A stretch of DNA of 51,862 bases from Planctomycetota bacterium (GTDB lineage Bacteria > Planctomycetota > UBA1135 > GCA-002686595): positions 1-51,862 of the forward strand of contig JAEUHZ010000063.1 in assembly GCA_016795205.1 (NCBI GenBank), in the 5' to 3' direction. This document shows positions 16,348-23,881 of the stretch, in pieces. The translations under genes were made by a program, and so were the position numbers. How positions within the stretch are numbered: the first letter of the stretch is position 1; each line of letters starts with the position of its first letter. The notes beneath the pieces are model-generated. The model worked only from the letters and a program-made list of their open reading frames with translations. It ran no database searches and was not told where the DNA came from.

Positions 16348-17265
16348 ATGCAGGCGACCGATCCCCAGGGCCTCGCGTTGACCCGCGAGGCGGCCCGCGC
16401 GCGACTCCAGGTCCGGCTGGCGGACGTGGCCGGGGAGCTCGCCGCGGAGGAGCGCGCACGCTGCGCGGCGCTCGTGGCCGATCCTGAGCGGGACGTCGAG
16501 AGCCTGCGCGACGCCGTCTCGACGCGCCTCATGGAGTCCTTTCGGACTCGCAACGGGCGCGCCACGTTCGGGCTGCTCTACGAGCTGAACGCCGACCACA
16601 TCCTGCTCCAGGTCGCCGGACGCTTGCGGCGCTTCGCGAGCCGCTCGGACCCGCGCGACGTGCTCCAGGAGGTGTTCTTCAACATCTACCGCTACCCGCA
16701 CCGCTTCAACGCCGAGCGCGAGGACGCCTTCCGCGTCTGGTCGGCGATGATCGTGCGCAATACGGTGCTCAAGCATCTGCGCAGCCTGGGGCGGGCCGCG
16801 AAGCACCAGGTGGCGGCCGAGGACCTGCACGCACAGCCCGCCGTGCCCGCGTCGAGCCCGCTCTCGGGCGCGATCGAGGCCGAGAGCCAGGGCGAGTGCG
16901 CGCGTGTCTACCTGACCTACCTGCACCTCTATCTGCATTTCTACGGGATGCTCTCCGAGCGGGAGCGTGCCGCCCTGCACATGGTCGAGGTCGACGAGAC
17001 GAGCTACCGGGCCGCCGCCGAGGCGCTCGGGATCAAGCTGGAGAACCTGAAGATGGTCATCTTCCGGGCGCGGCGGAAGATCCAGCGCGCGATGAAGCGC
17101 ACGTTCGAGGGCCTGTCGGCGGACTGCCGGCCGGCGCGGGACGGGCGGGTGCTCCTGGCGGGGGCCGGTCGGGCCGAGCTGCTCGGATCGGCCGAGGACG
17201 CGGAACTCGCCGGCGGGGCCGGTGTGGACCGCAGGCCGGAGGCGGATGCCTCGGAGGTCGAGTGA
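16348..17265 (+). CDS. ECF-like sigma-70 family RNA polymerase sigma factor
   Basis: 305 aa, long for an ECF factor (usually about 180-200). Region 2 is seen in LLQVAGRLRRFASRSDPRDVLQEVFFNIYRYPHRFN followed by FRVWSAMIVRNTVLKHLR. Region 4 is MLSERERAALHMVEVDETSYRAAAEALGIKLENLKMVIFRARRKIQRAM, with the helix-turn-helix in its second half. The N-terminal 80 residues and the acidic, Gly-rich C-terminal 45 residues are extra. The stop overlaps the ATG of the anti-sigma gene (TGATG), typical of sigma/anti-sigma pairs. The regulon is unknown. Confidence 0.9.
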   Translation: MQATDPQGLALTREAARARLQVRLADVAGELAAEERARCAALVADPERDVESLRDAVSTRLMESFRTRNGRATFGLLYELNADHILLQVAGRLRRFASRSDPRDVLQEVFFNIYRYPHRFNAEREDAFRVWSAMIVRNTVLKHLRSLGRAAKHQVAAEDLHAQPAVPASSPLSGAIEAESQGECARVYLTYLHLYLHFYGMLSERERAALHMVEVDETSYRAAAEALGIKLENLKMVIFRARRKIQRAMKRTFEGLSADCRPARDGRVLLAGAGRAELLGSAEDAELAGGAGVDRRPEADASEVE

Positions 17266-18320
17266 TGGGACCTGAGATCTGGAAGCACGACGAGTCCGAC
17301 GTGTGCACGAACTTCCAGTTGGACCTTTCGGCACTCGTCGACGGCGAGATCGACCAGGGTGCCGCGGGGCGCGCCATGGTGCACATGGAAGCGTGCACGT
17401 GCTGCCGGGGCTTCTTCGAGGACGTGCGGCAGCAGGTGCGATTCCACAAGGACGTCGCCGCGCCGGATCGCCTGTTCGCGCGCATCGCGATGCTCACCGG
17501 AGCCGAGCTGTCGGCCACGGTCGAGGGCATCGACCTCGTCCATCGCCTCGCGACGGTCTTCTACCAACTCGGCAAGGCCTACGTGCTCGTGGCCATCGAC
17601 CCTGGGTATCGCGAGCGCGTGTTCGAGGTCGCCGTGCCGGTCGGCGACGCGCAGATCCGCGGTCGCGGTTTCGTCGACGGCGTGCTGCTCGACGGCAAGT
17701 CGCGGGCCGGCGGCCTCGACTGGAAACGCGCGCGGGCCATGCTGAACGGCAAGCTCGAGAAGCTCGAGAGCCCGCTCGAGAAGGGGCGTCGCTTGCTCGA
17801 GGAGGCCATCGCCACGGACGCCTCGCACGAGGAGGCCCAGCTCTACCTGGCCTTCCTCCACGGGCACGAGGGCAAGCGCCTGACGGCGGCCGAGGAGTAC
17901 CGCCGGATCTTCCAGACCGCGCTCTCGCCCGCGAACCGCGGCCACGCCGCGATCCAGCTCGGGCGCCTGCACTCGTCCGAGCGGAACTACCGCAAGGCGA
18001 TCGCCTGCTGGCGCTGGGTCACGATGAGTGGCCTGGCGGACGAGGACGATCGGTTCTTCGTCGCTCGGTTCAACTTGGGCATGGTCTACGCGCTCCTGCG
18101 CAACCGGCCGCGCTCGCTTGGTTACTTCCGAGAGCTCATGGACCGCCACCCTGACCGCGTCGGCGAGGTCGCCGACCTTTTCGCGCGCTCTCCGCGCCTG
18201 CGGGAGTCGATCGACGCCCAGCCGGGCTTCGCCGAGGCGCTCGTCAGCACGGTCCCCGAACTCTTCTCCCTTCCCGGGGCCGGCGGCAGCGGCCTCGACG
18301 GGGCCCCTCTGGAGTCCTGA
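17265..18320 (+). CDS. Zinc-finger anti-sigma factor fused to TPR-like repeats
   Basis: 351 aa. The N-terminal part (about residues 14-60) has the zinc anti-sigma pattern H40-x3-C44-x2-C47 preceded by LSALVDGEID, as in ZAS domains. Residues about 150-320 contain helical pairs such as LLEEAIATDASHEEAQLYLAFLHG and AEEYRRIFQTAL, then HAAIQLGRLHSSERNYRKAIACWRWV and ARFNLGMVYALLRNRPRSLGYF, which read as TPRs. No membrane segment is visible, so the signal is probably cytosolic and relayed by protein contacts through the TPRs. The start overlaps the sigma factor stop, and a lipoprotein gene follows 1 base after its stop. Confidence 0.85.
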   Translation: MGPEIWKHDESDVCTNFQLDLSALVDGEIDQGAAGRAMVHMEACTCCRGFFEDVRQQVRFHKDVAAPDRLFARIAMLTGAELSATVEGIDLVHRLATVFYQLGKAYVLVAIDPGYRERVFEVAVPVGDAQIRGRGFVDGVLLDGKSRAGGLDWKRARAMLNGKLEKLESPLEKGRRLLEEAIATDASHEEAQLYLAFLHGHEGKRLTAAEEYRRIFQTALSPANRGHAAIQLGRLHSSERNYRKAIACWRWVTMSGLADEDDRFFVARFNLGMVYALLRNRPRSLGYFRELMDRHPDRVGEVADLFARSPRLRESIDAQPGFAEALVSTVPELFSLPGAGGSGLDGAPLES

Positions 18321-18321
18321 C

Positions 18322-18984
18322 ATGAAGCAACTTCCCCTCCCTTCGCGTTTCACGGGCGCAGCGCGCGCCGCCGGCCGCGGACTCGTCCTGGCCGTGCTGA
18401 TCGGCTGCGGCGCGGGGCTCGTCTCCGGCTTCAACGCGGACGCGCCCACCTCACCTGGCAGCGGCAATCCATCCTTCAGCGCGGGCGGCGGCGGCGGGGA
18501 CGAGACCGTCGGCACGCTGCCCTCGACGAACGGCGGCTCGACGCTCGACGTCCTGCGCTTCGGCCGCCTGGTCCGACCCTCGCTCTATGTGCAGGGTCCG
18601 ATCGACGCGCTCTACGGAGCGTTGGTCGGCGTGCGCGGTGACCGGCGCGTGCTGGCACACCCCCAGCCGAACGGCGAGCTGCGCCTGGTCTTCGTGGGGG
18701 ATGCCCAGATCGTCTTCGAGCGGGACGCCTTGATCTCCGGCGGGCTCGACGTCGGCGTCGCGCTGCCGGCGGCGGCGTCGATCCTGCGGTCCGGAGCGCT
18801 CTGGAACGGCCAGGACCTGTCGTGGTCGACGTCCGCCCAAGCGCTCCCGATCGCGCACTTCGCCGCGAGCGGGCTCTTGGACCAAGCGCCGGTGGTGGCC
18901 GCCGTGGCGACGGCGGAGCACGGCCGCACGCGCGTCCGCGCCCAGGGCGGCGCGGGGCTCGTCGTGCTGACCCAGATGCGCTGA
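18322..18984 (+). CDS. Putative lipoprotein of the sigma/anti-sigma operon
   Basis: 220 aa. The N-terminus has a basic stretch, a hydrophobic segment and a lipobox (VLAVLIGC), followed by a Gly/Ser/Pro linker (residues about 40-60). The remainder is beta-rich, with LRLVFVGDAQIVFERD and TRVRAQGGAGLVVLTQ. I do not recognise a family. It begins 1 base after the anti-sigma stop and is followed by a strong hairpin, so it is the last gene of a three-gene operon and may be a surface sensor or a main target of the sigma factor. Confidence 0.72.
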   Translation: MKQLPLPSRFTGAARAAGRGLVLAVLIGCGAGLVSGFNADAPTSPGSGNPSFSAGGGGGDETVGTLPSTNGGSTLDVLRFGRLVRPSLYVQGPIDALYGALVGVRGDRRVLAHPQPNGELRLVFVGDAQIVFERDALISGGLDVGVALPAAASILRSGALWNGQDLSWSTSAQALPIAHFAASGLLDQAPVVAAVATAEHGRTRVRAQGGAGLVVLTQMR

Positions 18985-19019
18985 AGCGCGCTCGCCGGGC
19001 TCACGGATCGTAGCCGCGC

Positions 19020-19053
19020 GCGCCCCGCGCTCCCGCTCGGGAGCGCGGGGCGC
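19020..19053 (+). terminator. Strong 16-bp hairpin ending the sigma factor operon
   Basis: A perfect inverted repeat has arms 19020-19035 and 19038-19053, with an effective 4-base loop GCTC. It lies 36 bases after the lipoprotein stop. No T-run follows, so it is terminator-like but may also stabilise the 3' end or act with Rho. Confidence 0.6.
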
Positions 19054-19098
19054 CGCGCTTCCGCTGGACGAGCGCGACGCGCCGCGGGACGCGCGCCG

Positions 19099-19104
19099 TA
19101 GACT
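19099..19104 (+). promoter_or_regulatory. Possible -10 element upstream of pdxA
   Basis: TAGACT lies 9 bases before the pdxA ATG and no Shine-Dalgarno is seen in between. The same TAGACT also occurs before the radical SAM gene (20145-20150) and the mutase gene (47971-47976). A nearly leaderless pdxA transcript would result. Confidence 0.35.
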
Positions 19105-19113
19105 CGCCGGCCC

Positions 19114-20100
19114 ATGACCCGCAGGCCTTCGCGACCGCTCGTGGCCCTGACCTGCGGCGACCCGGCCGGGATCGGCCCGGAGATCGCCGCGGCCGCGCTC
19201 GCGGACCGCGCGCTGGCCGCCCAGGCCCGCCTCGTCGCGCTCGGACCGGCGGCGCTGCGCCCGCGCGACGTGCCGGAGATCGCACGGCACGAGGCCGGCG
19301 CGCTCGACGGCCCGGGGTGGATCGCGACGGAGACGGACGGCGCCTGGGAGCTCGGTCGCGTGCAAGCGAGCGCCGGCCGCGCGGCGCTCGCAGCACTGCG
19401 CCTGGGGCACGAGCTGGCGCTCGAGGGTCAGGTCGACGCGCTCGTCACCGGTCCGGTGAGCAAGGAGGCGTTGCACCTCGCCGGCGAGCGTGTCGAGGGC
19501 CAGACCGAGCTGCTCGGCCGCTGGTGCGGCGTCGCACGCTGCGAGATGCTCGCGATCGCCGGGCAGCTCCGGGTGCTGCTGCTCACGCGCCACATGCCGC
19601 TGGCCCAGGCCCTCGCGAGCATCACGACGGAGCGCGTGCTCGACCACCTGCGGCTCCTCGACGACGGCCTGCGCGCGCTGGGGCTCGACCGGCCGCGCTT
19701 GGCACTGGCCGGCCTCAACCCCCACGCGGGCGAGCATGGGCTCCTGGGGCACGAGGAGGACGATCTCCTGCGTCCGGCGGTCGAGGCCGCGCGCGCGGCG
19801 GGCGTCGACGTTGCGGGGCCGGTCTCACCCGACTCCGTGTTCCTGGCGGCCTCCGAGGGGCGCTACGACGGCGTCCTGGCCCTCTACCACGATCAGGCGT
19901 TCATCCCGATCAAGTTGCTCTCACGGGATGGTGGGATCACGCTGCTCCTGGGCTTGCCGTACCTGCGGCTCAGCCCGGTCCACGGCACCGCCTTCGACCT
20001 GGCGGGGACGGGCCGGGCGCGACCGGCGAACCTGATCGCCGCGCTGCGGCAGGCCGCGGAATGGGGGCGACTGCGGCGCCAGGCACGTTCCGGCCGATGA
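19114..20100 (+). CDS. pdxA: 4-hydroxythreonine-4-phosphate dehydrogenase
   Basis: 328 aa, standard length. It oxidises 4-phosphohydroxy-L-threonine in the DXP-dependent pathway to vitamin B6. Diagnostic blocks are CGDPAGIGPEI, VTGPVSKEALHLAG, TELLGRW, LLTRHMPLAQA (metal His), GLNPHAGEHGLLGHEE and GVLALYHDQAFIPIKLL, plus HGTAFDLAG near the end. No other B6 gene lies nearby. The radical SAM gene follows on the same strand after 107 bases that contain a hairpin. Confidence 0.96.
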   Translation: MTRRPSRPLVALTCGDPAGIGPEIAAAALADRALAAQARLVALGPAALRPRDVPEIARHEAGALDGPGWIATETDGAWELGRVQASAGRAALAALRLGHELALEGQVDALVTGPVSKEALHLAGERVEGQTELLGRWCGVARCEMLAIAGQLRVLLLTRHMPLAQALASITTERVLDHLRLLDDGLRALGLDRPRLALAGLNPHAGEHGLLGHEEDDLLRPAVEAARAAGVDVAGPVSPDSVFLAASEGRYDGVLALYHDQAFIPIKLLSRDGGITLLLGLPYLRLSPVHGTAFDLAGTGRARPANLIAALRQAAEWGRLRRQARSGR

Positions 20101-20114
20101 GCCCTGCACGCCCC

Positions 20115-20140
20115 CGAACCTCCACCGCACGTGAGGTTCG
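20115..20140 (+). terminator. Hairpin after pdxA
   Basis: CGAACCTC at 20115-20122 pairs with GAGGTTCG at 20133-20140 across a 10-base loop, 14 bases past the pdxA stop. There is no U-tract. It separates pdxA from a TAGACT promoter-like box at 20145-20150 that could start the radical SAM transcript. Confidence 0.4.
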
Positions 20141-20207
20141 CGGGTAGACTCGGACGCCACGCCGACGAGATCCGCACCTTGGAACCCTTCGCCGACACCC
20201 CCTCCGC

Positions 20208-21869
20208 ATGATCGGGCGCAAGAAGAAGATCGTCCTCTACCAGCCCCAGCAGGTCGACGAGACCCTGGGCCTGCCGTCGAGCAAGGACATGCTCCCGCTC
20301 GAGCTCTTGACGATCGCCGCCTGGCCGCTGCGGGACGGCTACGAGGTCGTGATCGTCGACGGCAGCCTGCTCCCGGCGGAGGAGGCGCACCGGCGCGTGC
20401 TCGAGGCCTGCGAGGGCGCCCTGCTCTACGCGACGACGGGGATCCTCGGGTACATGGTCACCGACGGCTACGCCTGTTCGCGGAAGGTGCACGCGCGCTT
20501 CCCGGACCTGCCGAAGTTCATCGGCGGCTGGTTCGCCAGCGTGCGGCCCGATCTGCACCTCTCGACGGGCATCTACCAGGCCGTCGTGTGCGGGCAGGGA
20601 GAGCTGACCTTCCGCGACCTCGTGGCCGCCGTCGACGCGGGCCAGAGGCTCGACGCGATCCCGGGGCTCGCCCTGTGGCGCGACGGACAGGTCGTCCGGA
20701 CCGAGCGGCGCGGCGCGGCGGGCTGGGACCAGCTCCTCGACTGCCCGTGGCACCTGATCGACATCGAGCCCTACAAGCAGCACCAGCTGCGCGCGAACTC
20801 GCACCGCGACGTGCTGCGCATGCCCACGCCGCCGGCGATGGGGTCGCGCAAGCCGTACTTCGGCATCACGTACTACTCCAGCTACGGCTGCCCCGAGCCG
20901 TGCACGTTCTGCTGCTCGCCGATCGTCACCGACCGACGCTGGAAGGCCATGCCGGCCGAGCGAATGCTCGACGACCTGCAAGGGCTCCACGAGCGCTGGG
21001 GCTTCGACGTCGTGCGCTTCCACGACGCGAACTTCGGGGTGCTGCGCAAGCGCTTCAAGGACTTCGCGCGGGGCAAGGTCGAGCGCGGGCTGCCGTTCTG
21101 GTGGAACGCCTTCATCGAGACCCACACGATCCTCGAGGCCAAGAAGAAGGACCCCGAGGCCCTCGATCTCCTGGCGGAGTCCGGCATGTACATCGCCGAG
21201 ATCGGCGCGGAAGCCGGCACCGACGAGATGATGGCCAAGATCGGCAAGCCGATCCACGGCGACGACAACGTCGAGGCTGCCGTCGAGATGGACAAGCGCG
21301 GCATCTGCGCCTCCGTCACGTACATCATCGGCTATCCAGGCGAGGAGCGCGGCTCGATGCTGGCGACGATCGACCAGTGCCGGCGCCTGCACGTCGCCGC
21401 GCCGCTGGCGCGGCCGACCGTCTGGCCGTACCGGCCCATCCCGGGCACGGCCATGTGGGACCAGGCGATCGAGCTCGGCTACCAGCCGCCGGTCAAGCTC
21501 GAGGAGTGGGGCTCGATCGGCGAGTACCACCTCGAGGAAACCTGGCCGGGCAAGATCCCGTCCGACGTCGCGCTGGCGCGCAAGCTGTACCAGCACTACG
21601 TGACGCTCGACTACGGTCTGGCGCGCGGCAAGCGCGGCTTCTGGGAGAGGCGCGCGCAGAAGCGCCTCGAGCGCGGCCAGCTCACCGGGGGCTTCCCGAG
21701 CGGGCTGTGGGAGGCGCGCGCCTTCGATCTCTACAACCGCGTCGAGAAGAAGCTGTTCCCGCGCGTCGAGCTGTCGCGCTCGTGGGTCGATCCGGGTCAC
21801 AAGACCGGCACGAGCGCCAACGCGGCCAGCAAGAGCCGCGACGCGATGACCGAGACGACCGCCGGCTGA
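20208..21869 (+). CDS. B12-binding-type radical SAM protein
   Basis: 553 aa. Residues about 8-150 look like the Rossmann-type cobalamin-binding domain of BchE-like enzymes (IVLYQPQQV, PLELLTIAAWPLRDGYEVVIVDG, FIGGWFASVRPD). The SAM domain follows with the cluster motif C-x3-C-x2-C in YSSYGCPEPCTFCCSP, then IAEIGAEAGTDEMMAKIGKP and VTYIIGYPGEERGSM. The C-terminal 120 residues are family-specific. Such enzymes methylate or cyclise unreactive carbons, often in lipid or cofactor pathways. The substrate is not readable here. No neighbouring biosynthetic gene helps. Confidence 0.88.
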   Translation: MIGRKKKIVLYQPQQVDETLGLPSSKDMLPLELLTIAAWPLRDGYEVVIVDGSLLPAEEAHRRVLEACEGALLYATTGILGYMVTDGYACSRKVHARFPDLPKFIGGWFASVRPDLHLSTGIYQAVVCGQGELTFRDLVAAVDAGQRLDAIPGLALWRDGQVVRTERRGAAGWDQLLDCPWHLIDIEPYKQHQLRANSHRDVLRMPTPPAMGSRKPYFGITYYSSYGCPEPCTFCCSPIVTDRRWKAMPAERMLDDLQGLHERWGFDVVRFHDANFGVLRKRFKDFARGKVERGLPFWWNAFIETHTILEAKKKDPEALDLLAESGMYIAEIGAEAGTDEMMAKIGKPIHGDDNVEAAVEMDKRGICASVTYIIGYPGEERGSMLATIDQCRRLHVAAPLARPTVWPYRPIPGTAMWDQAIELGYQPPVKLEEWGSIGEYHLEETWPGKIPSDVALARKLYQHYVTLDYGLARGKRGFWERRAQKRLERGQLTGGFPSGLWEARAFDLYNRVEKKLFPRVELSRSWVDPGHKTGTSANAASKSRDAMTETTAG

Positions 21870-21894
21870 CCGGCGGGCGCGGCGCGGTCCGCGC

Positions 21895-23760
21895 TCACTC
21901 CGCCAGGCGGAAGATCCGGTGGAAATCGGAGGGGGTGCCGTCCGGGTGGCGGATCGAGTCCGGGCTGCGCGCCACGAGCTCGTACCCCTGGATCGAGCGC
22001 AGCGCCGCGTCGTCCTGCGCGAGCAGCGCCGCGGCGGCCGTGCCGGGGAGCGGCTCGAACGAGCCCGGCGGGAGACCCGCGGACCAGCGCGCGAGGTACT
22101 GGAGCGTGAAGCGGTCCACGACCAGCCAGCGCACGCGATAGCGCTCGACGAGCAGCCGCCGGAACTCCTCGGGGCTGCGATGGTGGAACACCTCGAGCAG
22201 CTCGGCGGCGCGCCGCCGCGGCTCGCGTGCCTCCCACTTGGGCGAGAACACGATCGGGTTCCCCGACTTGGCCAGGATCGCGGCCGAGGTCATGAAGTCG
22301 GCCGCGACCGGCTCGCCGCGCGGCACGACGCGCGCGACGGTCTCGACCATCCAGCGGATCTCGGCTTGGCGCACGAGCGGGGCGTGGTACCAGGGATTGC
22401 GGTAGCCGGCCGACCAGGTGGCGCACAGCGCGATCTGCGCCAGCGCGGCCCCTGCGAGCAGTGCCGGGCCCGCGCGCAGGCGCGACGCGGCCCAGGCCGA
22501 GAGCGGCGGCGCGAGCAACGCCGGCAGCACGAGCGCGCGCTCTGCGAGCCAAGCGGCGAAGAGCGACAGCAGGCAGAGCGCGGCCGCCGCGCTGGCAACG
22601 CTCGGCGCCCGCTCCCGCGCGGCGAGCAGGGCCCGCCCCGCGGCCAGCGTCCCGAGCGCGCCTGAGAGCGACAGCACGACGGCCGCGTGCCCGAGGGAGG
22701 GCGTCGCGAACGGGCCCTGCCACAGGATGCGGACCTCGGCGTCGAGCGCGGATCCGTCGCGGGGCCGCAACCCCAAGTGCTCGAGCTTGGCGAGCAGCAG
22801 CGCGAAGACGTGTCCGTACGCGCCCTCGCCGGCCAGCGCGCCCGCCGCCGCGATCGCGCCCGCGGCGCCGAGCCCCAGGGCCCGCGCTCCGCGCGGCGTG
22901 CGCGCGCAGGTCGCGAGCCACAAGCCCACGGCCGCCGCGACCGGGATCGAGCTCCAGGCGCCGGCTTCGCGCAGGAACGGGACCGCCAGGGCTGCGACGA
23001 GCAGCGCGAGCGGGGCGAGGAACCCGCCGCGCACGGCGAGCGGCGAGCGCCCCGTCCAGGCCAGGACCCCCAGGAGCACGAGCGCCTCGAGCGCCAGGAA
23101 GAACCCGGCCGCGTGCCAGGTCGCGAGCGCCGCGGCCGCTGACAGCGCGGCGGCGAGCACCGCACCCGGACTCCGCAGGCGCGCCGCGCGCGCGCTGAGC
23201 CCGACATGCAGCGCGAACAGCGGCCAGAACCAGTCCTCGTCCACGAAGCCGAACCCGATCGTGCGGTGGAAGGCCGGCGTCGCCGCGGCGAGCAGCGCGG
23301 CGAGCAGCGCCAGGCGGCTCGAGCCGGCCAGCTCGCGCGCCAGGAGGAACACGCCGGCCAGCGCCAGCGCCATGGACAGCGCCGCGGCGCGCACGGCCGT
23401 CACGTGCAGCGCCTCGCCGCCGCCCAGGAGCCGGTGCGCCTGCGCCACGAGCACCAGGTGCCCGAGGGGGAAGCGCGCCGCGACGTCGATCACGTCCGGG
23501 TGCTCCAGCGTGCGGTCCGCGGCGAAGTCCTCCGGGATCGAGCCGCCGGCAGCCACGATCCGCGCCGTCAGGGCCTGGAGCAGCGCCGGGTCGCTCTTGA
23601 GCAGGCCGTCCGGGTTGCGCCGGTCGAACTGCGGGTCGGAGAAGGCCGCGTGCGCGCGGAACCAGGCCGTCGCCGCCACCAGCACCAGGAGGGCCGCGGC
23701 GACGAGCGCGCGGCGCCGGCCGACGCAGCGGGCGGGGCTCGCGGCCGGGTCGGGCTCCAT
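21895..23760 (-). CDS. STT3-like GT-C membrane glycosyltransferase
   Basis: 621 aa from ATG 23760. About 11-13 membrane segments occupy residues 20-450, followed by a soluble C-terminal part of about 170 residues. In the first outside loop there is NPDGLLKSDPALLQ, and later FGFVDEDWFWPLFALH, both placed like the acidic metal-binding motifs of STT3/AglB oligosaccharyltransferases. The C-terminal domain has AADFMTSAAILAKSGNPIVFSPKW and RVRWLVVDRFTLQYL, as in planctomycete STT3-like proteins. A classical WWDYG motif is absent, so N-glycosylation activity is not certain. It is divergent from a foldase gene. Confidence 0.7.
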   Translation of the reverse strand: MEPDPAASPARCVGRRRALVAAALLVLVAATAWFRAHAAFSDPQFDRRNPDGLLKSDPALLQALTARIVAAGGSIPEDFAADRTLEHPDVIDVAARFPLGHLVLVAQAHRLLGGGEALHVTAVRAAALSMALALAGVFLLARELAGSSRLALLAALLAAATPAFHRTIGFGFVDEDWFWPLFALHVGLSARAARLRSPGAVLAAALSAAAALATWHAAGFFLALEALVLLGVLAWTGRSPLAVRGGFLAPLALLVAALAVPFLREAGAWSSIPVAAAVGLWLATCARTPRGARALGLGAAGAIAAAGALAGEGAYGHVFALLLAKLEHLGLRPRDGSALDAEVRILWQGPFATPSLGHAAVVLSLSGALGTLAAGRALLAARERAPSVASAAAALCLLSLFAAWLAERALVLPALLAPPLSAWAASRLRAGPALLAGAALAQIALCATWSAGYRNPWYHAPLVRQAEIRWMVETVARVVPRGEPVAADFMTSAAILAKSGNPIVFSPKWEAREPRRRAAELLEVFHHRSPEEFRRLLVERYRVRWLVVDRFTLQYLARWSAGLPPGSFEPLPGTAAAALLAQDDAALRSIQGYELVARSPDSIRHPDGTPSDFHRIFRLAE

Positions 23761-23867
23761 CGCGCGGATTCTCGGCTGTCGGGCGCCCACGTCAACGCGC
23801 GTCGTTGCGTACCCCCGCGCACCGGTGGGGCGCGCGCGTCGCGCGGCGATCCGGGCCAGGCGCGTGC

Positions 23868-23873
23868 CATACT
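23868..23873 (+). promoter_or_regulatory. Possible -10 element upstream of the double-parvulin gene
   Basis: CATACT lies 8 bases before the ATG at 23882. The gap (CCCCGACG) contains no Shine-Dalgarno sequence, again suggesting an almost leaderless transcript. No clear -35 box was found. Confidence 0.28.
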
Positions 23874-23881
23874 CCCCGACG

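Noticed and set aside
18961..18976. CTGACCCAG in the lipoprotein gene resembling the transposon end
   Set aside because: Only 9 bases match and they lie inside a coding sequence (VLTQ), so this is coincidence.
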